This document shows positions 42,290 to 54,776 of a stretch of DNA of 64,000 nt, piece after piece. A program made the translations under genes and the position numbers. Source of the DNA: Isoetes taiwanensis (Eukaryota; Streptophyta; Lycopodiopsida; Isoetales; Isoetaceae); contig JAJEKV010000005.1 of the NCBI GenBank assembly GCA_021234155.1, positions 23,451,584 through 23,515,583 on the forward strand, read 5' to 3'. The notes beneath the pieces are model-generated. The model worked only from the letters and a program-made list of their open reading frames with translations, was not told the origin of the DNA and searched no databases. Within the stretch, counting starts at the first letter, position 1, and each line of letters starts with the position of its first letter.

Positions 42290-43560
42290 CAAATTCAATA
42301 TTATTAATAAATAATGTGTAATATCCACGTGGGCCTCGGTACCTCCACCGCCCCACACGCCCAGATATTCCACGTGACGGGGGGTGATTGGCTAAGGAAT
42401 TTAGGCTTTGTGGTGGGGAGGTAGATAGGACACATTTTTCTGCAAAAATAAGGCCAGACACGATTCCCAAGAAGCCATATTTGAAGGCCAAAATAAACGA
42501 ATTTTTTGATTTTCTTTTTTGCAAAAAGGATCTTTTTTTTATGCTCTAGAGGGTGGTGGAATCTTTTTTGCAAAGAAGCCCTTTTGAATTTTGGCCTTGA
42601 AAAGGGGTATATGGATGGTGATGTGGCATGTGGGCATGATGAGTTGGCAATGAGGATGACATGGCAAGTAAGGGTGATGAGGTGTCAAGCAACTTGGCTA
42701 AGAATATTTTTTCTAGTCAAAACATGGGATGAGGCGGACATGATGTGTATGACATGTGGATGATGATGTGGAGGTGTTGGTGATGATGTGGCAAAATGAT
42801 ATGTCTCCCTTATGGATTCAACCATTTAATTTGAAGAATTTTTGCAAAAGATAGAATTTCAATGGGGTGACACGTGTATAATGTGACTTGGCAATGTGGA
42901 TGACATGTATGGTGACTTGGCCTTTTTTGAGTGATGTCATAGGTCAAAATTAAGCATCAATGCATATAATTTGCATTCTCTAGGCAAATTTTGACTCTTA
43001 AGTGCTTCCCTTAGGAATTTTGCACTCTCTCTCACTTTTTGACTTTTAGAGAGAGGAATTTGACCTTTGACCATGTGTATGAACAAGTCAAGTGGAAATT
43101 TGTGCTTCAATGAGATGGTGATGGCATGGTAAGTATGGTGGGATGTGAGTGACATGTGAAGGAGAAGTTTTGACTAGAAAAAATTTTCTAGGCCAATTTT
43201 GACTTGGGAGATGAAATGTAGGCATGGAACTTGGGGTCTCATGGGCATATGTTCATGGTAAGGGGTGTGGGGGGTTTAGGATGGGAATCAAAGAATGTAA
43301 TTATGCCAAGAACTCAAATAGTAGGTTCACATACCAAGAACTCTTCAAGGGGTCTTCAAATCTTCAACACTTGCTTGAATCACCTTTCATGACTTGTTTG
43401 TGTGATCTTTGTCAAATGTCCCTACCTTGGTCTTCAAGTCTTCTTAACTAAGTGTGCAAAGATGCATTCTCCTTGTATATCTATGTTCAAATCAAAGTGT
43501 GAGCATGAGAATATGAAATTTGTCTTGCTCTTCCATGCTGCCATATGGCAGCAAGCCCCA
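42290..43560. other. Noncoding AT-rich block of the duplicated unit
   Basis: No convincing gene. It holds many GATGACATG/GATGATGTGG-like short repeats (~42600-42800). The same block occurs in copy 2 (~48530-49800) and inverted and diverged at 53270-54490. It is probably part of a repeated element of unknown type. Confidence 0.5.
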
Positions 43561-43784
43561 TGCTTGACTTGCATGTCCAACTCTCGTATGTTGTTTAATT
43601 GTTTGGCACGATCATCTGCATCCAAGGAGCCGTCATCATCGCGCATGAACTTAACAATGTATGCCTAGTTTCTGAGAAAGCTGCGCCCTCGGATTTGACA
43701 CTTATAAACTTTTCCATATAAACCACCTCCTATTTGACTCATGTCACCAAATTATCATTGTCGACTCGGGCAAGCCAGGTGGTC

Positions 43785-44123
43785 TTAGCATCCATCAGCA
43801 TCCATCTGGCTCTCCCCCAGACGTTGTGACCTCAATTGAGAGGCCACTGCTCTCTTAATAACATGAGATGCATGGTTCTCTTTCCTAACTTTTCCCAAAT
43901 TCCACAACTCGGTCCAAACGTCTGCACCCTCCTTCAACTGCTCCTTCACCACACGGTTCCTTAAGTTTGCCACTTCTGTTTTAATATACCTCCGGGCTCG
44001 GTGGATGTTACCAACCACCCATTCATGTGCTCCCTCCTCGGTCTTGTTAAGTGCACTAGCCCTGACTGCCCGCATGAATAGTCTCTTAGCATCATTGACA
44101 ACACCCCCAAGCATTCTGTTCAT
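43785..44123 (-). CDS. Unrecognised 112-codon ORF, duplicated
   Basis: A charged, helical product (MNRMLGGVVNDAKRLF, then VKEQLKEGADVWTELWNLGK). Its copy at 50026-50364 keeps the frame with three residue changes. In the minus direction it lies downstream of the LINE RT, so it may be a C-terminal part of that LINE. No motif recognised. Confidence 0.35.
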   Translation of the reverse strand: MNRMLGGVVNDAKRLFMRAVRASALNKTEEGAHEWVVGNIHRARRYIKTEVANLRNRVVKEQLKEGADVWTELWNLGKVRKENHASHVIKRAVASQLRSQRLGESQMDADGC

Positions 44124-44397
44124 AGATCCTCCCTGCCCAAGTTAAGCTTCATGTCAGCTCTTGACATATACAAGATTCGAGGGCATAGCCAATTTATCAA
44201 GTCTGCCTTCACTGACCCTAATCTCTCATTAAGCCTTCTCCTCTTCTTGGTCATTTGCTACTGCCTCGGAAGGACTGTGCTACTATTGTTGATTCACTGG
44301 CTTGGGCTTGACCCTCTAAGTTCTGTGGAGGCACGTGCTTGGGCTTGGCTAACTGATGCCTCAGGGTCGGGATCCATGACTAGGTGTTCTTGTTATG

Positions 44398-45267
44398 ACA
44401 TATTCTAAACGAGGTGCACCCTGGACTACCACAGTCGTCGGATATGTCAATCCGATGGCCCAGACTGTATGTTGGAGCCTCTGGACACCTCTCGTTTCGA
44501 TTATGCTCAATTATGATTGGGGACGCCTATGATTTTAAGATGTCGAATACGAGTTTGCCTAAGGTTTTGATGGTATATCGAGCCTCTATAATGGTTTAAA
44601 CTTAAGCTTTTAGAATATGAAATACGGGGATTCGAACCTCTACCAAAATAACTCAATGTCCTAATAAGACGACTTTAACCAATCTAACCAGTGAGCTAAT
44701 GTGACTATTTTTTATCTTAAATCTATGTTTTTTTTTATAATAACCCATTGAATTGTTTTAGGGATATGGTCTATGGTTTCAAGAATTATATCTATATGAA
44801 ATCCCCCTGGAACCCCCTGTTATTTTGCTACATATTCTAAACGAGGTGCACCCTGGACTACCACAGTCGTCGGATATGTCAATCCGATGGCCCAGACTGT
44901 ATGTTGGAGCCTCTGGACACCTCTCGTTTCGATTATGCTCAATTATGATTGGGGACGCCTATGATTTTAAGATGTCGAATACGAGTTTGCCTAAGGTTTT
45001 GATGGTATATCGAGCCTCTATACTGGTTTTAAATCAGCTTTTAGAATATGAAATACGGGGATTCGAACCTCTACCAAAATAACTCAATGTCCTAATAAGA
45101 CGACTTTAACCAATCTAACCAGTGAGCTAATGTGACTATTTTTTATCTTAAATCTATGTTTTTTTTTATAATAACCCATTGAATTGTTTTAGGGATATGG
45201 TCTATGGTTTCAAGAATTATATCTATATGAAATCCCCCTGGAACCCCCTGTTATTTTGCTACATATT
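44398..45267 (-). mobile_element. Two tandem SINE-like units with tRNA-type promoter boxes
   Basis: Two 431-bp units (44398-44829, 44830-45260) in direct tandem, plus a final ACATATT. On the minus strand each has an A box TAGCTCACTGG and a B box GGTTCGAATCC ~50 bp apart (44698-44688/44638-44628 and 45129-45119/45069-45059), the internal RNA polymerase III promoter of tRNA-derived SINEs. The stems of a real tRNA do not form. Copy 2 of the segmental duplication lacks this insertion (...GTTATG TAGT GTACTG... at 50629-50644), giving a natural empty site. Confidence 0.7.
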
Positions 45268-45899
45268 GTACTGTACTACTGTGAAACGTTGAGCGGGACG
45301 AGAACAATGCCACCAATATCTACAGGCAATACAAAAGGGATGCAAGTTTAGAATATAATAGAATAAAATAGAGTTTTTATCGCCCACGGAGACCAATTGG
45401 CCTATGGGACCCAAAAGGAGGCGCAACAAGTGTATTACTCTCTGGGTTAAAAAAAACCCTCGCTCCGAAGGGTTGGGGAAAAACCCGTGATAGGAATAGG
45501 ATTGCTGTCAAACTTTACAAACATCTATCATGGGGGGAAAGAAATATATACATATATCAGGCAAGTGCCCGAGGACTGAGCTGATCTCTAGGATCCATGA
45601 CCTCTTGAAGGTATGATCCCAACATCCGCATACCAGGCCGTGCTCAACATCTCATGTAAGGGTTAGCCGACGGACCAGCTCAAAGATAGCGTATCCGAAT
45701 GCCATCATATGCCGGACAACTCTGAAGGGTGTGGCATTCATCTTCCACAGCTCCTACTTAGCAGCGTTGACAAAAGCCTCTCCTGGCGCGGCTTCCTAAT
45801 CCATCTCCCCGTCTCAATCCAGAGATGGTGTGCACCTGTGCAGATAGAGGCAATGGATCTGCACTTTTTCCTACGTAGATGAGTGGGCAGGTAGCATTA

Positions 45900-47743
45900 T
45901 GGGCCCCGCTCCAACGGGGTTTATGTGGCATTGGTAATGTGCCACCTTGAACTGTTCAAGGGTGCTGGCATCCCATAGCTTGCTGAGGAAGCATGTATCA
46001 AGCCACTGTCAGAGACTGTGGCGATCTGCCTTCGTTTGCACTCGGATGCACCTGTGCTCCTGCACATTCCATTTGGCCAGCCACTGAGCTCTCTTTTCTT
46101 GCCAGCAGGCACTTTAGGCATTGAGGCCCCATTGCTACAGTATAAGCGAGGTTAGAGAGACGAGTATCGCCATATTGATCACCTTCTGAAAGTAGATGAT
46201 ATGTCTGTCAAGGGCCCCCTCCTCAAGAGGCAAGAAACCCGTCTCCCAATAAAGATCTCTAATTTGCAACTGTGGACTTTATCCCTAGGGCCAGTGCCAA
46301 GAAAGCTTTCTGCACCTGCTCCAAGTCATTCCAAGTGGCGAAGGAAACTACCGGGCCCCAGACCTCGACCCCATACAAAAGCACAGGTTCTACTAGCACC
46401 TTGAATATGTGCGACTGGTGGGCCCAATCATATAGCTTGCCTTGTGGCTATTGTTCTGCATTGCATAGAGTGCCTTCCAGCCTGTTGCGGCTCGCAACCG
46501 GATGGGATTGTCCCAGTTCATGGCAGACGGGCACTCCACATCCAAATATTTTTAAGCGGGCACCACTTCAACATTTTGGCCACGATAAGTAAGGGTTGGG
46601 GCCCTTGGCTAGGTGCGAACGATATGAGGACCACCTTGATCTTGGCTAAGTTGACGCGCATATCAGTCACCTGGCAAAATCTGTCCAGGGCATAGAGATG
46701 GCGTTGCATGTCTGCCTGAGTGTGAACCAAGAGGTCCACATCATCAGCATAGATCAACTGCCTAGTGGTCTGTTGTAGAAATTGAGCCCCATTGCCACCA
46801 TTATCAGCAAGCCATCTCTTCAACTGATCAATGTACAGGCCAAATAGTGTAGTAGAGAGCGCATACCTAGCAGACCCCGATACTGCTCTCGAATAGTTGG
46901 CCCATTGGTTGCTGCTGGCCTGTACATGTCTCATATAATCTGTACACAACGTTCTGCAGTTCTGGAGGGACATCTAGTAGTTGCAATCTTGTCCACAACT
47001 TTTCCCGAGGTACAATGTCAAAAGCCTTGGCGAAGTCTACGGCAAAGAATACAGATCTTGTCGACGGTTCCTGCTGTCCTCAACCAGAGTCCGAAGCATG
47101 AAGATGTGATCAATGGTTGAGTGCCTCGGCCTGAATCCTGCCTGCGTGAGTGCCCGCACTTCTGCTGCCTCTGCCCATCTTGTCAACTGCTGCTCGAGGA
47201 TCCCGACGAGGAGCTTTGCAAACACTGAACTGATCGTGATGGTCTGGTAATTGGCTGGGCAGTGCGGGTCCTGCCTTGTAGATTGGGACAACCCTGCTAG
47301 TGGTCCACTGGGGGGGGGGGAAGAGGGAGGGGACCTTCCCATGCAGTTAGTACCGGTGCTATGATTGGCCTTGCCCACTTGAGTAACTCCGCCTGCATGC
47401 CGTCGACGTCTGGCGCTTTTCCATTGGCTAGATGCTGCAGCCCCTGCACTACCTCCGCCTCTGTGATTTCCAGCACCGGGTCTTGCTTGGGGGTAATGCT
47501 ACCCGTGCACCCCAAGATTGTAGAGCTGTTGTAGGTATTGCCCCCATTGCTCCGGGGTGATGTTTCTTGTGGATGGCACTGGCCTCTTGAGCACTCTTCA
47601 CTAGAAGGTCCTGGGATGACGTTCCAGGAGGAAGAACATTTCCTGTTGATGGGCCGCAATGTACCTGGCCTTTCTAGGCTTAAAGAAAGTGCAGTATTGC
47701 TGCCACGTTTTGGCAGCATAGAAGAGCTATATGCATACATCAC
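45900..47743 (-). pseudogene. LINE reverse transcriptase, duplicated copy 1
   Basis: The minus-strand frames 47743-47297, 47378-47037 and 46973-46518 hold a non-LTR RT: ALTQAGFRPRHSTIDHIF, then a block homologous to the FVDFAKAFD block of copy 2 (disrupted here), GLYIDQLKRWL, and the catalytic YADDVDLLV. Frameshifts occur at ~47300-47330 (a G run) and ~47040. The family is not L1-like in its motif A/B wording; I leave the clade open. Confidence 0.8.
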
Positions 47744-47966
47744 ATTTTTTGCTAATATTTGGCTTGATATGCAGGTGCATGAAAGTGCCTACAATATTAT
47801 TGCCTACAATGACTATGCCAATGAATTGATGAAGCTATTTGAGCAGCATACAAGTGTGAAGCGGCTTAAACCTATACCAATGAATCAAGCAAACTTTGTG
47901 ACCACCATGTACTTGTGCTTTAGGCGCTTATATGCAATGCCTCTACTTCTTTCTTTCCCAAAGTAA
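47538..47966 (+). other. Plus-strand ORF crossing the duplication junction
   Basis: This 142-codon frame runs from LINE antisense sequence across the junction at 47789 into the start of copy 2 (YNDYANELMKLFEQH...). It is a chance fusion created by the tandem duplication, useful only as a junction marker. The downstream half also occurs at 41548-41724. Confidence 0.6.
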
Positions 47967-50025
47967 GGTGCAAAGGCAGAATAATGTATGGGGAATGACG
48001 TCTGTCACAAAATCAATAGGAAACACTCATAAATTCGACAACAAGGCTCGGATTTTCATTTAACTCAGGATCACACAGGCAAACAATAACAATCCCAAGC
48101 TCTAAGTCTTGGGCACATGATAAAAAAGGAATACAATCAAGAAAACATCATAAAGTTGTCAATAATTCATGTGAAACATCAGTTCTGGAAGGCAGAATCA
48201 AGCTCCAAATATGCGAACCGGTCCTTCTTCAAGGTAATCGATCTATCTTTCACCTCAAAGCCCTCGAAAATCTTATGAGCACAAAACCCCCTTTTAAAAT
48301 TCCCCTGTTTCATCTGTTCTTGGCTAATCTAGCTTAATGTTTTGTTTTTTAGCTTCTGTGATGAGTTCTTGATGTTTTACAAGACAATTCGGTAGCTCAG
48401 GGAAATGATTGGGCAGTTGCTTCAAGCTAATTCGCCAGATCTTGGGACTTCCGGGGATTAGGATTCTTGGTAGTTTTGTCGAAATATCCCACATGCTAAA
48501 TTCAAATGGGAAGCCCAAGGTATATAACAACAAACAAATTCAATATTATTAATAAATAATGTGTAATATCCACGTGGGCCTCAGTACCTCCATCGCCCCA
48601 CACGCCCAGATATTCCACGTGACGGGGGGTGATTGGCTAAGGAATTAAGGAATTTTGGGTAGATAGGACACATTTTTCTGCAAAAATAAGGCCAGACACG
48701 ATTCCCAAGAAGCCATATTTGAAGGCCAAAATAAACGAATTTTTTGATTTTCTTTTTTGCAAAAGGATCTTTTTTTTATGCTCTAGAGGGTGGTGGAATC
48801 TTTTTTGCAAAGAAGCCCTTTTGAATTTTGGCCTTGAAAAGGGGTATATGGATGGTGATGTAGCATGTGGGCATGATGAGTTGGCAATGTGAGGATGACA
48901 TGGCAAGTAAGGGTGATGAGGTGTCAAGCAACTTGGCTAAGAATATTTTTTCTAGTCAAAACATGGGATGAGGCGGACATGATGTGTATGACATGTGGAT
49001 GATGATGTGGAGGTGTTGGTGATGATGTGGCAAAATGATATGTCTCCCTTATGGATTCAACCATTTAATTTGAAGAATTTTTGCAAAAGATAGAATTTCA
49101 ATGGGGTGACACGTGTATAATGTGACTTGGCAATGTGGATGACATGTATGGTGACTTGGCCTTTTTTGAGTGATGTCATAGGTCAAATTAAGCATCAATG
49201 CATATAATTTGCATTTTCTAGGCAAATTTTGACTCTTAAGTGCTTCCCTTAGGAATTTTGCACTCTCTCTCACTTTTTGACTTTTAGAGAGAGGAATTTG
49301 ACCTTTGACCATGTGTATGACCAAGTCAAGTGGAAATTTGTGCTTCAATGAGATGGTGATGGCATGATAAGTGTGGTGGGATGTGAGTGACATGTGAAGA
49401 GAAGTTTTGACTAGAAAAAATTTTCTAGGCCAATTTTGACTTGGGAGATGAAATGTAGGCATGGAACTTGGGGTCTCATGGGCATATGTTCATGGTAAGG
49501 GGTGTGGGGGGTTTAGGATGGGAATCAAAGAATGTAATTATGCCAAGAACTCAAATAGTAGGTTCACATACCAAGAACTCTTCAAGGGGTCTTCAAATCT
49601 TCAACACTTGCTTGAATCACCTTCCATGACTTGTTTGTGTGATCTTTGTCAAATGTCCCTACCTTGGTCTTCAAGTCTTCTTAACTAAGTGTGCAAAGAT
49701 GCATTCTCCTTGTATATCTATGTTCAAATCAAAGTGTGAGCATGAGAATATGAAATGTGTCTTGCTCTTCCATGTTTGCCATATGGCGGCAAGCCCCATG
49801 CTTGACTTGCATGTCCAACTCTCGTATGTTGTTTAATTGTTTGGCACGATCATCTCAGATCCAAGGAGCCGCCATCATCGCAAGCATGAACTTAACAATG
49901 TATGCCTAGTTTCTGAGAAAGCTGCGCCCTAGGATTTGACACTTATAAACTTTTCCATATAAACCACCTCCTATTTGACTCATGTCACCAAATTATCATT
50001 GTCGACTCGGGCAAGCCAGGTGGTC

Positions 50026-50364
50026 TTAGCATCCATCAGCATCCATCTGGCTCTCCCCCAGACGTTGTGACCTCAATTGAGAGGCCACTGCTCTCTTAAT
50101 AACATGAGATGCATGGTTCTCTTTCCTAACTTTTCCCAAATTCCACAACTCGGTCCAAACGTCTGCACCCTCCTTCAACTGCTCCTTCACCACACGGTTC
50201 CTTAAGTTTGCCACTTCTGTTTCAATATACCTCCGGGCTCGGTGGATGTTACCAACCACCCATTCATGTGCTCCCTCCTCGGTCTTGTTAAGTGCACTAG
50301 CCCTGACTGCCCACATGAATAGTCTCTTAGCATCATTGACAACACCCCCAAGCATTTTGTTCAT
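50026..50364 (-). CDS. Unrecognised 112-codon ORF, second copy
   Basis: Same ORF as at 43785-44123, with R-to-K, R-to-W and K-to-E changes only. No function inferred. Confidence 0.35.
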   Translation of the reverse strand: MNKMLGGVVNDAKRLFMWAVRASALNKTEEGAHEWVVGNIHRARRYIETEVANLRNRVVKEQLKEGADVWTELWNLGKVRKENHASHVIKRAVASQLRSQRLGESQMDADGC

Positions 50365-51887
50365 AGATCCTCCTTGCCCAAGTTAAGCTTCATGTCAGCT
50401 CTTGACATATACAAGATTCGAGGGCATAACCAATTTATCAAGTCTGCCTTCACTGACCCTAATCTCTCATTAAGCCTTCTCCTCTTCTTGGTCATTTGCT
50501 ACTGCCTCGGAAGGACTGTGCTACTATTGTTGATTGGCTTGGGCTTGACCCTCTAAGTTCCGTGGAGGCACTTGCTTGGGCTTGGCTAACTGATGCCTCA
50601 GGGTCGGGATCCATGACTAGGTGTTCTTGTTATGTAGTGTACTGTACTACTGTGAAACGTTGAGCGGGACGAGAACAATGCCACCAATATCTACAGGCAA
50701 TACAAAAGGGATGCAAGTTTAGAATATAATAGAATAAAATAGAGTTTTTATCGCCAACGGAGACCAATTGGCCTATGGGACCCAAAAGGAGGCGCAACAA
50801 GTGTATTACTCTCTGGGTTAAAAAAAACCCTCGCTCCGAAGGGTTGGGGAAAAACCCGTGATAGGAATAGGATTGCTGTCAAACTTTACAAACATCTATC
50901 ATGGGGGGAAAGAAATATATACATATATCAGGCAAGTGCCCGAGGACTGAGCTGATCTCTAGGATCCATGACCTCTTGAAGGTATGATCCCAACATCCGT
51001 ACCAAGGCCGTGCTCAACATCTCATGTAAGGGTTAGCCAGGACGGACCAGCTCAGCATAGCGTATCCGAATGCCATCATATGCCGGACAACTCTGAAGGG
51101 TGTGGCATTCATCTTCCACAGCTCCTACTTAGCAGCGTTGACAAAAGCCTCTCCTGGCGCGGCTTCCTAATCCATCTCCCCGTCTCAATCCAGAGATGGT
51201 GTGCACCTGTGCAGATAGAGGCAATGGATCTGCACTTTTTCCTAGGTAGATGAGTGGGCAGGTAGCATTATGGGCCCCGCTCCAACGGGGTTTATGTGGC
51301 ATTGGTAATGTGCCACCTTGAACTGTTCAAGGGTGTTGGCATCCCATAGCTTGCTGAGGAAGCATGTATCAAGCCACTGTCAGAGACTGTGGCGATCTGC
51401 CTCCGTTTGCACTCGGATGCACCTGTGCTCCTGCACATTCCATTTGGCCAGCCACTGAGCTCTCTTTTCTTGCCAGCAGACACTTTAGGCATTGAGGCCC
51501 CATTGCTACAATATAAGCGAGGTTAGAGAGACGAGTATCGCCATATTGATCACCTTCTGAAAGTAGATGATATGTCTGTCAAGGGCCCCCCTCTGAAGAG
51601 GCAAGAAACCTGTCTCCTGCAACAGTATCTAATTTGCAACTGTGGACTTTATCCCTAGGGCCAGTGCCAAGAAAGCTTTCTGCACCTGCTCCAAGTCATT
51701 CCAAGTGGCGAAGGAAACTACCGGGCCCCAGACCTCGACACCATACAAAAGCACAGGTTCTACTAGCACCTTGAATATGTGCGACTGGTGGGCCCAATCA
51801 TATAGCTTGCCTTGTGGCTATTGTTCTGCATTGCATAGAGTGCCTTCCAGCCTGTTGCGGCTTGCAACCGGATGGGATTGTCCCAGT

Positions 51888-53145
51888 TCATGGCAGACAG
51901 GCACTCCACATCCAAATATTTTTAAGCGGGCACCACTTCAACATTTTGGCCACGATAAGTAAGGGTTGGGGCCCTTGGCTAGGTGCGAACGATATGAGGA
52001 CCACCTTGATCTTGGCTAAGTTGACGCGCATATCAGTCACCTGGCAAAATCTGTCCAGGGCATAGAGATGGCGTTGCATGTCTGCCTGAGTGTAAGCCAA
52101 GAGGTCCACATCATCAGCATAGATCAACTGCCTAGTGGTCTGTTGTAGAAATTGAGCCCCATTGCCACCATTATCAGCAAGCCATCTCTTCAACTGATCA
52201 ATGTACAGGCCAAATAGTGTAGTAGAGAGCGCATACCTAGCAGACCCCGATACTGCTCTCGAATAGTTGGCCCATTGGTTGCTGCTGGCCTGTACATGTC
52301 TCATATAATCTGTACACAACATTCTGCAGTTCTGCAGGGACATCTAGTAGTTGCAATCTTGTCCACAACTTTTCCCGAGGTACAATGTCAAAAGCCTTGG
52401 CGAAGTCTACGAAGCAGCAATACAGATCTTGTCGACGGTCCCTGCTGTCCTCAACCAGAGTCCGAAGCATGAAAATGTGATCAATGGTTGAGTGCCTCGG
52501 CCTGAATCCTGCCTGCGTGAGTGCCCGCACTTCTGCTGCCTCTGCCCATCTTGTCAACTGCTGCTCGAGGATCCCGACGAGGAGCTTTGCAAACACTGAA
52601 CTGATCGTGATGGTCTGGTAATTGGCTGGGCAGTGCGGGTCCTGCCTTGTAGATTGGGACAACCCTGCTAGTGGTCCACTGGGGGAGGGACCTTCCCATG
52701 CAGTTAGTACCGGTGCTATGATTGGCCTTGCCCACTTGAGTAACTCCGCCTGCATGCCGTCGACGTCTGGCACTTTTCCATTGGCTAGATGCTGCAGCCC
52801 CTGCACTACCTCCGCCTTTGTGATTTCCAGCACCGGGTCTTGCTTGGGGGTAATGCTACCCGTGCACCCCAAGATTGTAGAGCTGTTGTAGGTATTGCCC
52901 CCATTGCTCCGGGGTGATGTTTCTTGTGGACGGCACTGGCCTCTTGAGCACTCTTCACTAGAAGGTCCTGGGATGACGTTCCAGGAGGAAGAACATTTCC
53001 TGTTGATGGGCCGCAATGTACTTGGCCTTTCTAGGCTTAAAGAAAGTGCAGTATTGCTGCCACGTTTTGGCAGCATAGAAGAGCTATATGCATACATCAC
53101 ATTTTTTGCTAATATTTGGCTTGATATGCAGGTGCATGAAAGTGC
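51888..53145 (-). pseudogene. LINE reverse transcriptase, duplicated copy 2 (longer frame)
   Basis: The frame 53220-52237 is open for 327 codons and includes LEITKAEVVQGLQHLANGK, AGFRPRHSTIDHIFML and CCFVDFAKAFDIVPREKLW (motif A with both D residues). The next frame (52343-51888) has GLYIDQLKRWL and YADDVDLLA (motif C). One frameshift near 52240-52340 separates them. It is better preserved than copy 1, where motif A is damaged. Only the first ~23 codons are outside the duplication. Confidence 0.82.
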
Positions 53146-53269
53146 ACATTTATTACCGTGAAGCTTGAAAAGGCAAGAATTTATCAAGATGATACCAAAA
53201 TCCAATGTTTTTGTGCACAAATGTCAAATTCCTCATCAAACTATCCACCTCATCGTCAAATATGTCCAC

Positions 53270-54776
53270 ATCATTGCTACCATGCTATGGCAGCATGGAA
53301 GAACAAGACACATTTCATATTTTCATGCTCATACTTTGATTTGAACTTAGACACACAAGGAGAATGCATCTTTGCACACTTTGAAGACTTGAAGAGCAAG
53401 GTGAGGACATTTGACTCAGGTCACACAAGCAAGTCATGAAGGTGAATCAAGCAAATTTGAAGATTTGAAGACCCCTTGAAGAGTTCTTGGTATGTGATGC
53501 TACTATTTGAGTTCTTGGCATAATTACATTCTTTGATTCCCATCCTACACCCTCCACACCCTTCACCATGAAGATATGCTCATGAGATCCCAAGTTCCAT
53601 GCCTACATTTCATCTCCCAAGTCAAAATTGGCCTTGAAGATTTTTTCGAGTCAAAACTTCCCCTTTACATGTCATTCACATTCCACACGCCATACCATCA
53701 CCATCTCTTTCAAGCACAAAAATTGGTCATACATATGGTCAAGGTCAACTTTCTCTCTATATAAGTCAAAAAATGAGAGAGAATGCAAAAATTCCTAAGG
53801 GAAGCACTTAAAGTCATGCAAATTATATGCATTTATGCTTAAATTGACCCATGACAACACTCAAAGAGGCCAAGTCATCATACATGTCATCCACATTGCC
53901 ATGTCATACCATGCACGTGTCACCCCATTGAAATTTTATTTTTTGCAAAAGTTCTTCAAATTACATGGTTGAATCCATAAGGGAGACACATCATCATGCC
54001 ACATCATCACCAACACTTCCACATCATCATCCACATGTCATACACATCATGTCCACCTCATCCCAAGTTTTGACTAGAAAAAATATTCTTAGCCAAGTTG
54101 TTTGACACCTCACCATCTTTGTTTGCCATGTCATCCTTACATTGCCAACTCATCATGCCCTCATGCCACAATCACCATCCATATATACCTTTTCATAGCC
54201 AAAATTCAAAAGTGCTCCTTTGCAAAAAAAAAAAGATTCTAGTATCCTCTAGAGCATCTTAAAGGATCCTTTTTGCAAAAAAGAAAATAAAAAAAATCAT
54301 TTTTTTTGGCCTTCAAAAATAGCTTCTTGGGAATCCTGCCTTAGCCTATTTTACAAAAAAATGTTTCAGATCTACCCCCCAAATAGATTCCTTAGCCAAT
54401 CACCCCTTGCCACATAGAATATTCGGGCGTGTGGGGCGATGGAGGTACTGAGGCCCACGTGGATATTACACGTTATTTATTAATAATACTGGATTTATTT
54501 GTTGTTATATACCTTGAGCTTCTAGTTTAAATTCGATCTGTGGGATATTACGTCAGCTTTGCCAAGAACCCTAGATCCCGGAAATGCCAAGATCCGTCTA
54601 ATTCGCTTGAAACAACCACCTAATCATGACTTTAAGCTGTCGAATTATCTTGTACAACACCAAGATTGCATCACAGAAGCTAAAAGATAGAGAATTAAAC
54701 CGAATTAGCCAAGAACAGGACGAAACATGGGAATTTTAAAAGGGGCTTTTGTGCTCAGAAGAATTTCGAGGGCTTT
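53270..54776 (-). repeat. Inverted, diverged third copy of the noncoding block
   Basis: Reverse complement of ~42005-43560: shared stretches include TTGATTTGAAC, ACAAGGAGAATGCATC, GAGTTCTTGGCATAATTAC and CACGTGGATATTACAC. Divergence is clearly higher than between copies 1 and 2. It stops abruptly at CGAGGGCTTT, where the gypsy LTR starts; copies 1 and 2 continue past this point, so the LTR interrupts it. Confidence 0.8.

Larger units (their letters stand above)
41548..47788 (+). repeat. Tandem segmental duplication, copy 1
   Basis: 41548-44397 matches 47790-50634, and 45268-47788 matches 50639-53145, both direct and nearly identical over thousands of bases. Copy 1 differs by the ~870-bp insertion 44398-45267. 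The whole unit carries a minus-strand LINE reverse transcriptase plus AT-rich noncoding sequence. Confidence 0.92.
47790..53145 (+). repeat. Tandem segmental duplication, copy 2
   Basis: Direct copy of 41548-47788 without the SINE-like insertion. The junction CATGAAAGTGC|CTACAATATT at ~47788 joins the end of copy 1 to the start of copy 2. Small indels (e.g. near 48640, 51040, 52680) separate the copies. Confidence 0.92.

Noticed and set aside
44622-44706. Possible tRNA gene on the minus strand
   Set aside because: A and B boxes are present, but acceptor, D and T stems do not pair, and the sequence is part of a longer 431-bp repeated unit.
46201-46695. Plus-strand ORFs opposite the LINE RT
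   Set aside because: Antisense shadows, duplicated only because the LINE is duplicated.
47538-47966. 142-codon ORF as a gene
   Set aside because: It is antisense to the LINE RT and crosses the duplication junction; an accidental fusion.
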